DNA of 64,000 nt, taken from positions 1,984,001 to 2,048,000 of the forward strand of contig JABYQQ010000002.1 in NCBI GenBank assembly GCA_022605405.1, in the 5' to 3' direction. Positions 46,054-57,734 of this stretch are shown one piece after another. The notes under the pieces were generated by a model, which did not search any database, had not been told where the DNA came from, and saw only the letters and a program-made list of their open reading frames with translations. This DNA is from Earliella scabrosa (taxonomy: Eukaryota; Basidiomycota; Agaricomycetes; Polyporales; Polyporaceae). The number at the start of each line of letters is the position of its first letter. Position 1 is the first letter of the stretch. Made by a program: the position numbers and the translations under genes.

Positions 46054-47097
46054 CGGGGAAAGGCAGAAGTCCTTGCGAACGAGAGGGCTTTGCTGACTCT
46101 CTGCTGGCTGAACGTAGCGAATGCCGCACGCTCGGGCTTTCCACTTCGGATGAAAAGTCGCTTTAAGCTGGATCGAAATCCACGAGCAGCCCGTACTATC
46201 AACGCTAAACCGACGCTAAACCGACTCAGTATAGATTTTATACATAGTAAAACGGATGGGATGCACCTTTGGCGGTTGGTCAAGCGTGTTTCACCGAGTT
46301 AGGCAGTGGTTTTCTGCGGACCTGCGGCGTAGTCAGATGCTGGGCCACGTCAAAGCACGTAGGGTCACATCCTGCGTCACGCCAGGTGCATTACTAGGAC
46401 CCCGAGGACACCTGTGGTATAGCTAGTCCTACATGAAGTTCAGGCCTGAAACTGAAGAGCTCGGGCACAGAATAGTGTTTTAAAATATCCTTTGCCATTC
46501 CATCCCGAGCTCGACGTCGATAGTCAACCACATAGTAAAGTATGAGCAGCTGTTGCGCCACACTGGCACTGGTATCCGAGGTCCTTGGTCGACCGGCGTC
46601 TCATCGATCTCATCGTCGACCTCCCACCATACTTATAAGTTTTAGGCCACACTGGCAGGTCACCGTCATAACTCATCGCTACAACTGTCTAGTTCTATAC
46701 TTCTTGCTGGCGGCCTCTACATCAAGAATGCAACACAGACTGCCCAACAAGTACGCTCACTCAGGCTGGCAGTGAAATCTTCGTTCCCTGCTGATTGAAC
46801 ATCGATCGCGAAGAGGGGTTGCGATTTCGCTTGATTGGAGAGGCTTGCACGATGTGCATGTCATCGGTAGGTAGCTGGCTCGCAACACAGCTATTGTTGC
46901 GTGCTATACCCGAGCCTCCTCGTAAATCATAAGCCTATCTCCTTGGGCGGGATCATCGATCAGGTCGCAGGATCCACTAGCACAGGTTCGTCGCTGTTAT
47001 ACAAGTGATATTTAGAATGACCCTGATGACAGGAGCGCATACGTATAACAGGATTAGAGAGTCGATGGTGTGATGGGATCCCTGGTCATGAGGTTTG
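46054..47097. other. Intergenic spacer, 1.0 kb
   Basis: Upstream of the LYR gene and downstream of the small gene at 47098. No gene or repeat was recognised. Confidence 0.4.
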
Positions 47098-47345
47098 TTA
47101 CGTTTGGTTCCGCTGACGATCACCATAGGTGTTAGTACTAGTATAAGAAGCAGATCGTAGTTCAGAGTGCTCACCGGTGTACTACACCGCTCCATTGAAT
47201 GTTGCTGGTCCTCCACCACCAAGGATAGACCGTCGGGGGCCGGTGCGAACGCAGCCTTAGTCAACCGAACGCGTCGAGCCTGCAAAATGACGGCCTCGTC
47301 CACGCTATCCTCGCGCGAGATTGGTTGGGATCCGTTGCTAGGCAT
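47098..47345 (-). CDS. Small protein of unknown function (61 residues)
   Basis: Exon 1 47345-47175, intron 47174-47113 (62 nt, GTGAGC...CTAAC...GTCAG), exon 2 47112-47098. The sequence starts MPSNGSQPISREDSVDEA and contains ILQARRVRLTKAAFAPAPDG. No domain was recognised. It has a strong TATA box 38 bases upstream of the start, a good start context (CTCACCATGCC) and a textbook intron with branch site. These three features together make a real gene likely despite its size. Confidence 0.5.
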
Positions 47346-47382
47346 GGTGAGTGGTGCAAAGAGATGAAAAGCGACAAAGAGC

Positions 47383-47390
47383 TTTATATA
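47383..47390 (-). promoter_or_regulatory. TATA box of the small gene
   Basis: TATATAAA on the minus strand, ending 37 bases before the ATG at 47345. Confidence 0.5.
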
Positions 47391-47661
47391 TGCCTGAGTG
47401 GCATGTGTTGGCCCGGCGGCGTCACGACCACATCCTGTCCATCCACACAGCTTTTTCATTCATCCCAGTGCCTGGTTTGAAGGTTCGCTTTGACTCGCGT
47501 ATATCGCACTGCAACGCATAGGAAGCTACGACCACTCTTAAGCGCGGACCAACGCTCTGGACGGCCAAAGCGGGAGGTCTGGACAAACCAATGTACGTGG
47601 CGCTTGCGCATGCATTCTTGCCACTCATTGTACGCTTTCGCCTCGTTTGGACCTCCACTAA

Positions 47662-47669
47662 TATATATA
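47662..47669 (+). promoter_or_regulatory. TATA-like box
   Basis: TATATATA, about 100 bases upstream of the ATG at 47766; pyrimidine-rich leader in between. Confidence 0.4.
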
Positions 47670-47765
47670 CGGGGGCGCTGACGCTGACATCTCGCTGCCC
47701 AGCCCCACCAGCTCGTGCGCCGCATCTTCTGACTAGAATTCCTCCTACATCCCGTTAACCTCCCG

Positions 47766-48991
47766 ATGGACACTCAGCGTTTCGACACCATGGTTCCGGA
47801 GGTACGTATCTGTCCAACGTCGTGGTCTGTGCAGTTTCGTGACGCCTACGCCACTTCTACAGCGGAAATCTCTGCGGGTGTTTATCCCGCCGTCGGACGA
47901 GGAGGAGTGGCTGGACCTACCCTCCCCGCCACCACCAACACCCTGCAACGCTCGGCGCGAGACGCCATACGACGCGCAACGCTACGACCCGTTCAGAGTT
48001 ATGGTACGTTCGTCAGATTCGCTGACCGTCACCGTCACCGCTCATGGATCGATCGAACTGGTTACAGTTGTCTACCCCCACGCCCCACTACACCTCTCCG
48101 ACGTCTCCTGAGTTCGCGATCGACTATCCGAAGCTCCCTGATTCCTTCATGTTCAAGTTTCCCCCCATCTCTGAGCGCGAGGAGCGCGGCAGCCCCTTCG
48201 GGAACTTCGAGGAGGCCGACGATTACGAGGACGCGTTCAACTCGGCGAACAGCTCTCTGGACTCGATCGACTCGGGAGTCATCACTCCGCCGGACGAGCA
48301 CGACCTCGGGCTCGGCACGATGCTCAGCAAGACGTACCACCTCGAGGGCGCCGAGGACGACGGCGCGTACGAGATCGACCGCACCATCATCCGCGCAAAC
48401 CTTGCCTCCCGCAGCCGCTTCGACCTCTCCCGCTCCCTAGGCAAGCTCGCGACACGCTCCAGCGCAACCCTGCGCTCCATGTCCAGCTTCCCCTCCTTTG
48501 CACGATCGTCCGGCTCTGGGTCTGGGTATGGATCTGGCTCGAGCACGCCCCCCGATTCCGAGCTGGACGGCCTCGCAGCGCCCCCAACCTCCCGGCTCAC
48601 CTCCCGCCGCCCTTCGCTCGCGACCGGCTCTCTCGCGCCTTCACTCTCGTCCCCCGTCTCGCCGACGGACGTGATGCGCAGCCTGCGCAAGATCGCGTCG
48701 ACCCTAAACCTGCGCGACTGCACCGGACCCGGCGTCGAGCGGCACTTCGAGGAGGAAGTTGACTACTACGAGCGCGCGTGGCCGCGCGAGGACGCGCTCG
48801 AGGTGCGTGTCACGCGCACCGAAGAGACCGTTGTGCGGCTTGCGGAGGAGGACGGGGATTTCCTCGCGAGCGCGCAGGGGTTCGGGTTCGGGTTTGGGCG
48901 TCCGGACGGCGTCGGGCTGTATGCTGGGATGCCGCGCGAGCGCAGGACTACGCTCCAGAGTGGGGCGGTGGAGGCCGGGCTGCGCGAGTGA
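47766..48991 (+). CDS. Ser/Pro/Glu-rich protein of unknown function
   Basis: Exons 47766-47801, 47863-48003 and 48068-48991 (introns 61 and 64 nt); 366 residues. It begins MDTQRFDTMVPE, then KSLRVFIPPSDEEEWLDLPS. The centre is acidic (NFEEADDYEDAFNSA), then Ser/Gly/Pro-rich. Two Arg/Leu-rich islands read FDLSRSLGKLATRS and DVMRSLRKIASTLNLRDC. The C-terminal part contains ALEVRVTRTEETVVRLAEED, a possible short helix. No known family; probably disordered regulatory or scaffold protein. The first coding exon is only 12 codons. Confidence 0.65.
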
Positions 48992-50208
48992 GCTCTGGCT
49001 TGATCTTGAAGGTGGCTGCTGTGGCTCTGAGGGTGCGTTGATTCGTAACCCCGTCCTGACGCCTAGGCGATCGCAGTCATAGAAAGGTAAGTTGCATGTG
49101 GATTGAACTGGTCGTCATCCTGTCGTCCAAGCTCCGTTGTCTCCTCGGTTTATAGTCGCATTATCGTCGTCTCCGTCACCATGCCACCTCCATCCACTGC
49201 CATCGCTGTTATCCACGTTATTTGGTCCCAAGCTTCTCTCCCGCATCTGTACAGTATCACAATCACCTCTTCATGCCCCTTCACGACCACCATACCGCAC
49301 ACGCTCCTTCTGTCTCCATCTCCATCTGTGTCTCCTTTGATAGTTGAACACTGCCACTGCTGTATCCTCTTCGCAACTCCACCTCAATCAGTCGATTTCA
49401 TCGTGTCTTCCCCGCAATACATATCACCCATGACATCACCGCGTGTGCAAAGGCCGTCATTGATGTCCAGCGCGAAATCGCCAACACCGACTGGAGAGCA
49501 GTAACCGGATCGCAAGTGCGGAAGTGCCGACTGATCGCAGGCCTCAAGCACCGAGGTCGTATACGCCGACCAAGAAGGAGAGCAGCGAAGAAATACACTT
49601 ATTTATTGCGGGAACGAAGGGCGATGACGAGCTAAATACTACCGACCAACAACAAATAACAACTAGCGAGAGAGGGACAGAAAAAGGAGGGCGAGAACGA
49701 GAGCCAGTCCGCGTGCGTTTCTGTTTTCAGATGACGGCGGAGAGAGGGAGAGATCTGAGGTAGAGAAACGAGAGGAGAGAGAGAGAGACCGGGGCATCTG
49801 AGGCGTCGGTGGACCATGTGCGAATGTGTGTATGTACATATGGATCATGTCAGTAGTGCGGTGACGGATGATGACGGATGACGGACGACAGAGGGAGGCG
49901 GTCACTAACTAGCTACCAGGCGGGGCAGGGCTCAGGATTCGATGAAGGGGAAGAGAAGTCTGCTGATGGTGACGAGGAGAGGAAACGTGTGGCGTACATA
50001 CGTATACTGTGGAGGCACAACTAGCTACTACATAAGACAGAATGAAACACAAGAAATGAAACGTGCTGCAACGCGGGTCGTCACGACGAAGGCAGGCTGC
50101 GGGCATGAAGGCGGGACGGGTTCGAGTCTTGAAATTGAGCTGTGGTCAGATAGGCGCCACAAATGCAACAGTGCATAGTCGCAATGTGGCAGACGCACCA
50201 AGGACGCG
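48992..50208. other. Convergent spacer, 1.2 kb
   Basis: 3' flanks of two unknown genes. Purine-rich low-complexity tract (GAGAGAGA words) near 49740-49800. No gene was recognised. Confidence 0.45.
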
Positions 50209-51918
50209 TTACTGAGCCAAAGCACCGCCCCCTCCGTGCTTGCCCTTGCCGTCGTAGAACATCGCCGCCGGTTGCAAAGGAGCAACGGGTACCATCCCGT
50301 ACGGCACCGCCGCCGACATGACCCCAAATGGCTGGTACATCGGGTACATTCCTGCCGGGTAGCCCATCGGCCACGGCGCACGCGCATGCGAATACGGCAT
50401 CTGCATATATGCAGCAGGCGCATTCGCGTAAGGTGTTGCGAAAGACGCGTAGGGAAGAGCTGGAGGCGGATACATATGTGGCATGGGCGGCAGTTGCGAC
50501 GCGACGGTAGCTGGCGTGTGTGGTACGGTCAGGCTCATCGTGGACGACGCGGGGGAGAATGTCGCGGAAGGAGCAGAAGTAGAATGCGTGGTGCTACCAC
50601 TCGCCGACGAGCGCTTATGCCCGTGCTTCTTCGACGGTGGAGGCGTACTCGCCTGCGCGTTTGCCTGGATGATCCAGTCGTCGTCAGCAACTGTGCCACG
50701 GGAGGACGGATCCTCGCTCACAACTACAGTCGAGATCCACCCATCGGTGCTGTCCTCGCTCTTTACCGACGCTTCCGAGATGAGGGACGCGAGGTCTACG
50801 TCCTTGGACGACTGCTGCCGACGATTCGCCTTCTTCGGCCTGCGCCCAGAGACAGTATTCGACCGGACTTCATCGACCATGTCGCGCGTGGACTTGCGCG
50901 AGCGCGAGCGTGAAGTCGGAGATCCATCGGTCAGGAATGCTGGGAACAGCACCGTTGAAGGCCGACGAGGGGTACCGCTCCGAGTCCCACCCAGACTCTG
51001 TGTCGCGACCGGCAGAGCGTCATCCGAGACCTCGATGTAGAACCCGCTCTCGTCCTTCTGCAGCGAGATGGGCAGCGACCGTGTCTCGTTCCTGTCCGCG
51101 GGCGAGGCCGAGTTCAAGGACGGAAAGTGGAAGTTGTACGTAGGAGAAGAGTAGGGCGAGTCCGAGGAGCCGGACGAAGACGTAAGGGGTGGCGTGGTCG
51201 GTTCTCGTGACGAAGGCCGGGCTGGGGTAGCGGGAATGAAGGGCAGGGCCGCCTTGCTCAGCGCCTTGGATGGGAGGGGGGAGAGCACGGTGGGAGAGTT
51301 CGTGATTGCTCCGCCGGAGACCGCACCGGCGTAGCTCAGCGCCGTCTTGGGCTTCGGTGTCGACGGTGGCAGATCTGACTCCCCAGACGAGCCCGAGGAC
51401 GACGACGCGGAGGAGCTCGACCCGTCGACTGGGCTCTCGAGGTTGTCGAGGTCCCAGAGGGGGACGTCCGCGGAGAGCGAGTCGAGCTCTGGGAGCGGGC
51501 GGTCCTCGAGGATGCCGCCGAGCAGCTCCCGCACCTTCTCCTCCCAGACGTACTGCTCCATAGAGCACTCGGAGCACGGGAACGGATCCTCGTCTTGGTC
51601 GAGGACTGGGGTCGCAGGATGGATGGCAGCATCGACCTCGTACCGTTTGAGAGCGTCCTCCGCAGCCCGCACGCCACTCAGCCCGGCACTCAGGCTCACA
51701 TCCCGTTCCGCCGCTCCCGACCGGCTCTGGGCATCGACCGTCACTCTTCTCCGTCTCCCGCGCGCGAGGTGGTCGTGGTAGTGCGGGGGTCGAGGATGAT
51801 CGGGCTTTGTCTTGTAGGCCCAGGAGATCGCTCTGAAAGAGGTCTTCCACCAATCGTCCTCGTCAATCTCCCAGTCCCATATCTCCGGCAGATCGTGTCC
51901 GAGCTCAAAGTCGACCAT
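50209..51918 (-). CDS. Large disordered protein of unknown function
   Basis: One intronless frame, 569 residues, ATG at 51918 (MVDFELGHDLPEIWDWEIDE). The first 45 residues are acidic and tryptophan-rich and could form a short ordered module. A CSECSMEQYVWEEKVRELL segment lies near residue 120. The middle is Ser/Thr/Pro-rich with TSRSRSRKSTRDM and RPKKANRR basic patches. DGWISTVVVSEDPSSRG and ADDDWIIQ form two short islands. The C-terminal 100 residues are Met/Pro/Tyr-rich. No known domain. Absence of introns is unusual here, although the frame is too long to be chance. Confidence 0.7.
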   Translation of the reverse strand: MVDFELGHDLPEIWDWEIDEDDWWKTSFRAISWAYKTKPDHPRPPHYHDHLARGRRRRVTVDAQSRSGAAERDVSLSAGLSGVRAAEDALKRYEVDAAIHPATPVLDQDEDPFPCSECSMEQYVWEEKVRELLGGILEDRPLPELDSLSADVPLWDLDNLESPVDGSSSSASSSSGSSGESDLPPSTPKPKTALSYAGAVSGGAITNSPTVLSPLPSKALSKAALPFIPATPARPSSREPTTPPLTSSSGSSDSPYSSPTYNFHFPSLNSASPADRNETRSLPISLQKDESGFYIEVSDDALPVATQSLGGTRSGTPRRPSTVLFPAFLTDGSPTSRSRSRKSTRDMVDEVRSNTVSGRRPKKANRRQQSSKDVDLASLISEASVKSEDSTDGWISTVVVSEDPSSRGTVADDDWIIQANAQASTPPPSKKHGHKRSSASGSTTHSTSAPSATFSPASSTMSLTVPHTPATVASQLPPMPHMYPPPALPYASFATPYANAPAAYMQMPYSHARAPWPMGYPAGMYPMYQPFGVMSAAVPYGMVPVAPLQPAAMFYDGKGKHGGGGALAQ

Positions 51919-52868
51919 TGAGCGATTGTCGTGAGCTGTTGCGGGGAACGATTGTGGGGAAGTGTGGCGAGTCAGGGGGGTTCAGCAAGGCTCAGCGGTG
52001 GCGACCGACCTTCCGCTGGACCCGCCTTTGAGCGAGGGGATGGACAAAGAAGATTATCGGCCTCAATCACACATGCGCAGAGGTCGTGGACAAAGGAGAG
52101 GCGGAGCACGTTGTGGTCGTGAAGCAAGTTGGGGAATGCGGCGCTTAGTCATCGCGGGACGCCTTGTAGGCGCACTAGAACATCATTTGGGGAACATGAC
52201 ACACAGCCTCGACTCCTGAATTGGTCCAGAACTTGGCAGGCAATATAGGTGTTGAAGTTGAAGAGAGGAGGTGGGTGTGAGGTAATAGAAAGCGAGGAGG
52301 AATTACTGAGGAAGTGCCGGGTATCATGTTTCGTAAACGCCTCTTCTAGCGTATTTCTTGGGATCTATCACATAGCATCGGTTCTGAGAGATATCGTAGA
52401 AGCATGCAAAGTCATTCTCAAGCGCTATTGATGTCCTTGTATATCTCGGTAAAACCATCACAAGAACACGACCGTCGACGTCCGAGAGTCGTCCGAGTTG
52501 GACTTCAAGTTCTCGGCCACGAAGTCGACCGCCACGTCACATGTATGGCGCAATATAGAGGCGTGTGCCTGCGTGATTGACTATATTCTAGGGATGGACG
52601 GTGTGTGATAGTTAGTGACGAATGTGTTGAATTCGAATTGTATCCGCGAATTTCGGACGACCTCTGTCAGTCCCTAAAAGGCATTCTAGACGCCAGGTAC
52701 GCCCATGCGACTCGGCCGCCGCCCTCTAGGCTACAGTACACTTTTCACGACGACGTACCTTCGCCCTCGAAGGTAAGTAAGTGCAGCTGTCTCTGTCGCA
52801 TGCCCGAAACAAAGTGATAGAGAATGGTAATAGCACTTTCTGCCGCAAGACCACGAATTTTTCCACCG
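51919..52868. other. Divergent intergenic region
   Basis: Upstream of the unknown gene (minus) and F-box member 6 (plus). A donor-like GTAAGT at about 52770 suggests a 5'UTR intron for the F-box gene, but its acceptor is unclear. Confidence 0.4.
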
Positions 52869-54767
52869 ATGGCCGACGCCACTCACCATGCACTCCGCTG
52901 TCAAGACGTTCTCACAGAGATATTCAAGCATCTTTCACCTGCCTGGCTCGATGAATGGAAACGCGACCCGCAGGACGCACAAGATCAGAAGACTCAGAGG
53001 CAGGCTCTGGCGTCGGCCGCTCGCGTTTGTCGCGCTTTCTCCGACCCGGCGCTCGACGTACTGTGGAGGGCGCTGGACGACGTGCAACCTGTGCTCTGGC
53101 TCTTCCCCACGTTTGTGCGCTCTGGCCGTGTCATTCCACCGGTATGCGTACACGTCACATTTTTAGCCCACTACTGAAGGTTTCTACCTCTGTAGTCCTT
53201 CAACGACCTCACCCCGTCTCAGTGGTCGCGTATACAGACCTACACAAGACGTGTCCGCCTTCTGCAAAACACAACTACTCTCTACCAGATGCCCGCCTCA
53301 GTGTTAACGTGCCTTGAAGATGCCTGTGATGGTCATCCATTATTTCCCAACATGGTGCATTTGAAACTTGACATGGCTGTAGACGCGAACCTCGTCCTCT
53401 TCCCAATGGTCTTTTCACCGTCGCTTCGCCATGTTGAGATCAATTTCTTCGCGGAGAACAGCAAGCGGAATCAACATACTCTAGCGTCGATGGCCTCCGC
53501 TGTGGCGGATACGGTCTTCCGATCACTTTCCTCCTATGTTCCAAAGCTCTCCACCCTTAGGGCCGCTGGCACACTAAACGATTGGCCCAATATCCCGCTA
53601 GTTATCCTCTCCATCAACTCGTTTGAAAGATTCGGAAGGCTGCGGGAGGTAGAAGTAATGTACGGGGGCATCGTGCTCAACTACGAGACACTCCAATCTC
53701 TCTCTATGCTAGCGACTCTACGCGTCCTCGAGGCGGAGATCACTCTAGGCGACGTCACAGGACAGCTGCAATTCAATGATGGCTTCTGTAAGCTCCGCAA
53801 TATTGAACTAGGAGGAACTCAGCAAGATTTAGTCCGCTTCTTCGCAGCTACCAGTTTGGGTCACCTCAAGCAACTCTCCCTGCACATACAAGACACGCCA
53901 ACAGAGGACAGCATTCGCGATGCCCTAGAACGAATTTGTAGCAAAATATCTCGGTCTCTCCGTGAGGCTCATCTATTCATCATCGACGAGGTCATTCGAC
54001 GTGATCCTCCCCTCTCCGCCTCTGACATCCTGTGCCCGTTGCTTTCCTTCAGGGCATTGAAGGAACTCTCGGTCGAGTTCAGCCATCATATTCCTCACTT
54101 TGCCGAAGGCGACGTCACAGCGTTCACCAGCGCGTGGACCGAACTCAACTACTTCTATCTTGACGTCTACCACAGGACGCTCAACATCAACGAAGGCGCG
54201 CCCGGACTCCCCACTGTTTTCACGCTCATCGAGTTCGCTCGCCGTTGTCGGTCACTCATCATATTGAGTCTGTTCGCCCTCGATGTCTCCAGGCTTCCTC
54301 TTCCGGACACCGTACCTACACTCGCCCAACGGTCGCTGCAGCATCTGTATCCCAGGCTCGTTGGCGGGGCGAAGACGAACTTGCTACATCTTGCCATGAT
54401 AATAGACAAACTGTTCCCGAACTTCGAAGCTCCCTCTTTCAACACCGTGCAGACTCTCCGCCCAGAGGCTCTGGCCCACGGCGCGCAGGACAGGGGAGGA
54501 GCCGAGGACGACCGTGACCATGGAGACCCAGAGATGCGCGACGAGGCAGAACGATGGGCATGGAAAGTTACGACAACGCTCGTGAGCGCGGTGCAGCAGG
54601 GAAGGAGGAGCAGCTTAGGAGTGCTGGAGGCCCCAGAGATGAGCGCATCGGATGCAGAAGACGACATGGAGGTGAGCTTCCGGTCAGTATTCTCACAGCT
54701 AGCATTGACAATCGGCATTGTTACTGCACAGAGCGACTCAAGCATCGACTCGGCTGACGAGGAGTAG
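52869..54767 (+). CDS. F-box/LRR protein, expanded family (member 6)
   Basis: Exon 1 52869-53141, intron 53142-53195 (54 nt), exon 2 53196-54671, probable intron 54672-54731 (60 nt, frame-neutral), exon 3 54732-54767; 594 residues if both are removed. The F-box covers about residues 5-78 (CQDVLTEIFKHLSP ... RVCRAFSDPALDVLWRALDD). Family blocks: AWTELNYFYL (Pro of AWP lost), RRCRSLIILSLFALDVS and IDKLFPNFEAP. The C-terminus is longer than in relatives, with an acidic, charged tail (GAEDDRDHGDPEMRDEAERW and SDSSIDSADEE). Nearest relative in the window is member 5. Confidence 0.85.
54672..54731 (+). other. Stop-free, frame-preserving intron in F-box member 6
   Basis: GTGAGC...CACAG, 60 nt. Retention adds 20 residues (VSFRSVFSQLALTIGIVTAQ), so two protein forms are possible. 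Confidence 0.55.
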
Positions 54768-55124
54768 CTGTTCTGAGTTCCCAAGCCGCCGCCTCTGTAG
54801 ACATGGTACCTTTGCGTCCTATAGCTGCGGAATACTGTATGCCGCAGCCACAGATGCGATTGCTCGCCCCCGACTTATTCTCATCTAAATTAGCCGCATG
54901 CTTCCAATTCCCGGCAAGATCTTCTGTCCATGTCTGCAGTTTTCTCTCATGGTCGCTCACGAAACGACGGATAGAGGTCGTGTTTACTGTTCAGCGACTT
55001 CAAAGTCAGCATCACCGAGACATCTCCGCCCAAGGCTACATAGTAGGGAGCTTCGAACTACCCGTAGGTGGGTCCCTTTGCGCAGGCCGTATACCTCACG
55101 ACGACGGTCTGCTTGCCATGGAAT
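54768..55124. other. Spacer before the right duplication arm
   Basis: Nothing was recognised. Confidence 0.45.
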
Positions 55125-55162
55125 CCAGGTACGTTTAACATGTACCATCTCTCAGCTCAGAC

Positions 55163-55719
55163 TCACCGCAACGTAACACGACGGTTACGAATCATCCTGC
55201 TCTTCACCATACACATCCTCCACAGCGACCCTCGCCTCTTCCCTTCCCTTAGTTTCACCGCCCGTCTGATCTGCTTGACTTTCCTGACGATCTTGCGCCG
55301 TCGTCGTTCAGTCATTTTCTCCGCCAGAAGCGTTGCGCGATGTTGCTTCGTGTCCTCTGGAGATGGCTGCTCAATGGTAACGGGCAGCTCCGGGGCATTA
55401 ATGCAGAAGCATTCAGCTAGACGGACGTCAAGCGGCTGGGGGAGATCGAATTGCTCGATGGTCAAATCGCCGGATGGGATGCCGATGGATGGACGAGGGG
55501 TCTCCTCAGGTTCATTCTTCAATATATACTGTCAACAACTACAGGGGCAGACAAGATATGGGACGAACGACGCACCGAGTGCACAGCTGCGTTGGTCCAG
55601 CTGTCTTCAATGCGCTTGTACAGCGCCCGGATCTCGTACCTCTCCGCCTTCCACCTCCGCGCGAGGAGTGCAGAGATGTCGACTGCTGGCGGTACCGAGT
55701 GAGTCATGTTCAGGTTCAT
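55163..55719 (-). CDS. Small basic protein of unknown function, right copy
   Basis: Model: exon 1 55719-55576, intron 55575-55529 (47 nt), exon 2 55528-55163; 169 residues, starting MNLNMTHSVPPAVDI. It shares ISALLARRWKAERYEIRALY, LDVRLAECFCINAPELPVTI and the basic tail (ERRRRKIVRKVKQIRR, RRGSLWRM) with the left copy. The upstream ATG seen in the left arm (35608) is ATC here, so the ATG at the shared internal Met is preferred. Here the splice acceptor (TTGACAG) is canonical. Weak resemblance to part of an HMG box; no confident family. Both copies keep the frame, which suggests coding, but this is not proof. Confidence 0.42.
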
Positions 55720-56099
55720 CTGGCTCGAGAGAAAGCGGGTGCGGGTTACGATGGTGGTCGTGCCCAGGAGCGAGTTGGGCCTGCTGGTCAATGGCCGGAG
55801 GTGAGTATGCGCGCTCGATGTTGCTTTGTTCTGCTGGCTATACCGGATTTGGTTGTTCGCCTCGAGGCACGGGTTACGCAACTCGATCTCGGCCCTGCGC
55901 TGCGGAACTCACACTGGACCGATCTGTGTCGTTCTCGTAGAACCGCCGATACGTAGAATCACAACTCAGATTCAATCGCCCATAGTCAACCATTGCAGGA
56001 GCCATGTGCACTCGACGGAGGCGTAGTGGGATACCCACCCAAGACTCGGAGTTGCTATCCGCATGGCAGCACTCTTGCCTCGTGTATCTGCTCTACCAA

Positions 56100-57734
56100 T
56101 CATCCCCACAGGTTGCCGGAGACCTCCGGGGTCTCGTCGCCCAAGTATCGGTCGCCACGCACAGGGTTCGTAGCCATGATCTGCGCGATCTCCTCCAGAT
56201 CGGCAGGAGAGAGCTCGACATCGGCGCCGAACAGGTTCTCGAGCGTCCGCTCCTGACGTCTACATTGCGGCGAGTGAGTCAGCGGGAGAGCATATCGGTG
56301 ACGGAGCGCAATACGTACGAGGAGCCTGGGAGCGGGATGACCTTCTCTCCGAGAGAGGCGACCCATGCGATGCTCAGTTGCGCAGGCGTGCACCCCTTCT
56401 TGGAGGCCATCGAGACCAGTCCGTCGACGAGGCGCCTGTTGTATTGCCAGGTCTAGAAACCTAATGAGCCCTCTGATCGCGAGGACGACGGGAGGGTGCG
56501 AACGTACTTCCTCTTGGAACCGGGTCCAAGCATTGAACGGACTGTTGGCTGAAGGAGGCATCAGTAGCCTGCGGTGGAAACCATGTCCATGACCGTTGAT
56601 ACACACCGAGATCTGCAACGCTTTGGATAGAGCCCGTCGTGAGACCATGTCCCAAAGGCTTAGGCTGGTATGAGCGGGGTGGGGGAGTCAATGGACAAGG
56701 CGTACGCACGAATAACCCGCAACGGCCACGTTGAGTTCCTTAGCAGCAGCGATGACTGTAAGATGGCGTTAGCACGAAGTCGGCGTGAGACACTGGACGT
56801 CCTTCCGCACCTTTCTTAGTCTCTTCCTCGTACGACATAGGGCTAATCTCGATCTCCACGCAGGAAATGGGGTGTATCTGCTCAGGCGATAGTGAGTGCG
56901 TGTCTCCCGCAACAGAGAGAAAGTGATCTCACGGCGTGGGCGCCACGCAGCGAGTGAGCACTGCACTCGGACAGTCCGAGATGGTCGAACTTGCCTTCCT
57001 GTACTAGTAGCAGCTGAACGAAGATGTGGATCATTTCCTCCACATTCGTCCCTTTGGCAATCCGGGCCGGCTGGAACATGTCGATCTTCTTGGTCCCGCG
57101 GAGCGCGGCGATACATCTGTCTACGCTCCGTCGTATGTTCTCCTTCCTGTACGAATGTGTCAGAACTTGACCACGAAGAGAGGTCGAATAGGGATGGACA
57201 CACAGCTCGTCACCGCTGCCCGCATATTCGGGGCCTCCCTGTAAGGTCTGGTCAGTTGCAAGCACGAGCACATTGTGGTAGACGTGGTAACCTTGACCGA
57301 CAGGAAGGTCTTCTCTGCGTAGTCCGGATACTTCTCGTAAAACTGCGAGAGCATCTCCAGATTGCCGACAGACCACCCCTTGCCGTAGAACTCGGCTGGC
57401 GAATATGTCAGTCCAGAGGACACAGACAGTAGCAGGAAACCTGCTAACCGCTATTAAGAATCATCTTCACGCCGGAAGGTAGGGCGTCGACACCGCTCTT
57501 TATAGCATCAAATGCCTGTTCGTCGGGAACGACCTTGACCATGCTGTCAAGTATCTAGATGAGTGTGTCGTACAACATCCTACAGATATGGTTATACGCA
57601 CGTCATAGTCATGAGTCCATGCTAAAAGCCGTCAGCGCGTCAGCCTACGGAGGACAGATACGCGACCAACTTACCGCGACTTTCGCAACGACGATGTGCG
57701 AGGCCGTGCCTCCAAGTGTAGGAGTCTTGACCAT
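56100..57734 (-). CDS. Aldo/keto reductase (pyridoxal reductase-like), right copy
   Basis: Start 57734 (MVKTPTLGGTASHIVV), stop 56102-56100, with the same exon plan as the left copy. The family marks are kept: AHGLMTMT, NSAEFYGKG, FLSVK, GKFDHLGLSECSA, KVIPLPGSS, NPVRGDRYLG. Differences: Gly replaces Arg in LRRAHA, and three bases are added at FVQLLLVQEGKF. The acceptor before PLGHGLTTG is GCCTAA instead of GGCTTAG, so the ancestral splice is impossible. A 41-nt intron (donor after GGTTATTCGTGC, acceptor ATACCAG) would keep the frame and insert Cys-Pro-Lys. Otherwise the frame breaks. It is thus either a diverged functional gene or a pseudogene in the making. Confidence 0.7.

Noticed and set aside
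51020..51853. 277-codon second minus-strand frame over the disordered protein
   Set aside because: It is a +1 shadow of the 569-residue frame; GC-rich coding DNA often leaves such frames open, and its composition is Arg/Gly-rich noise.
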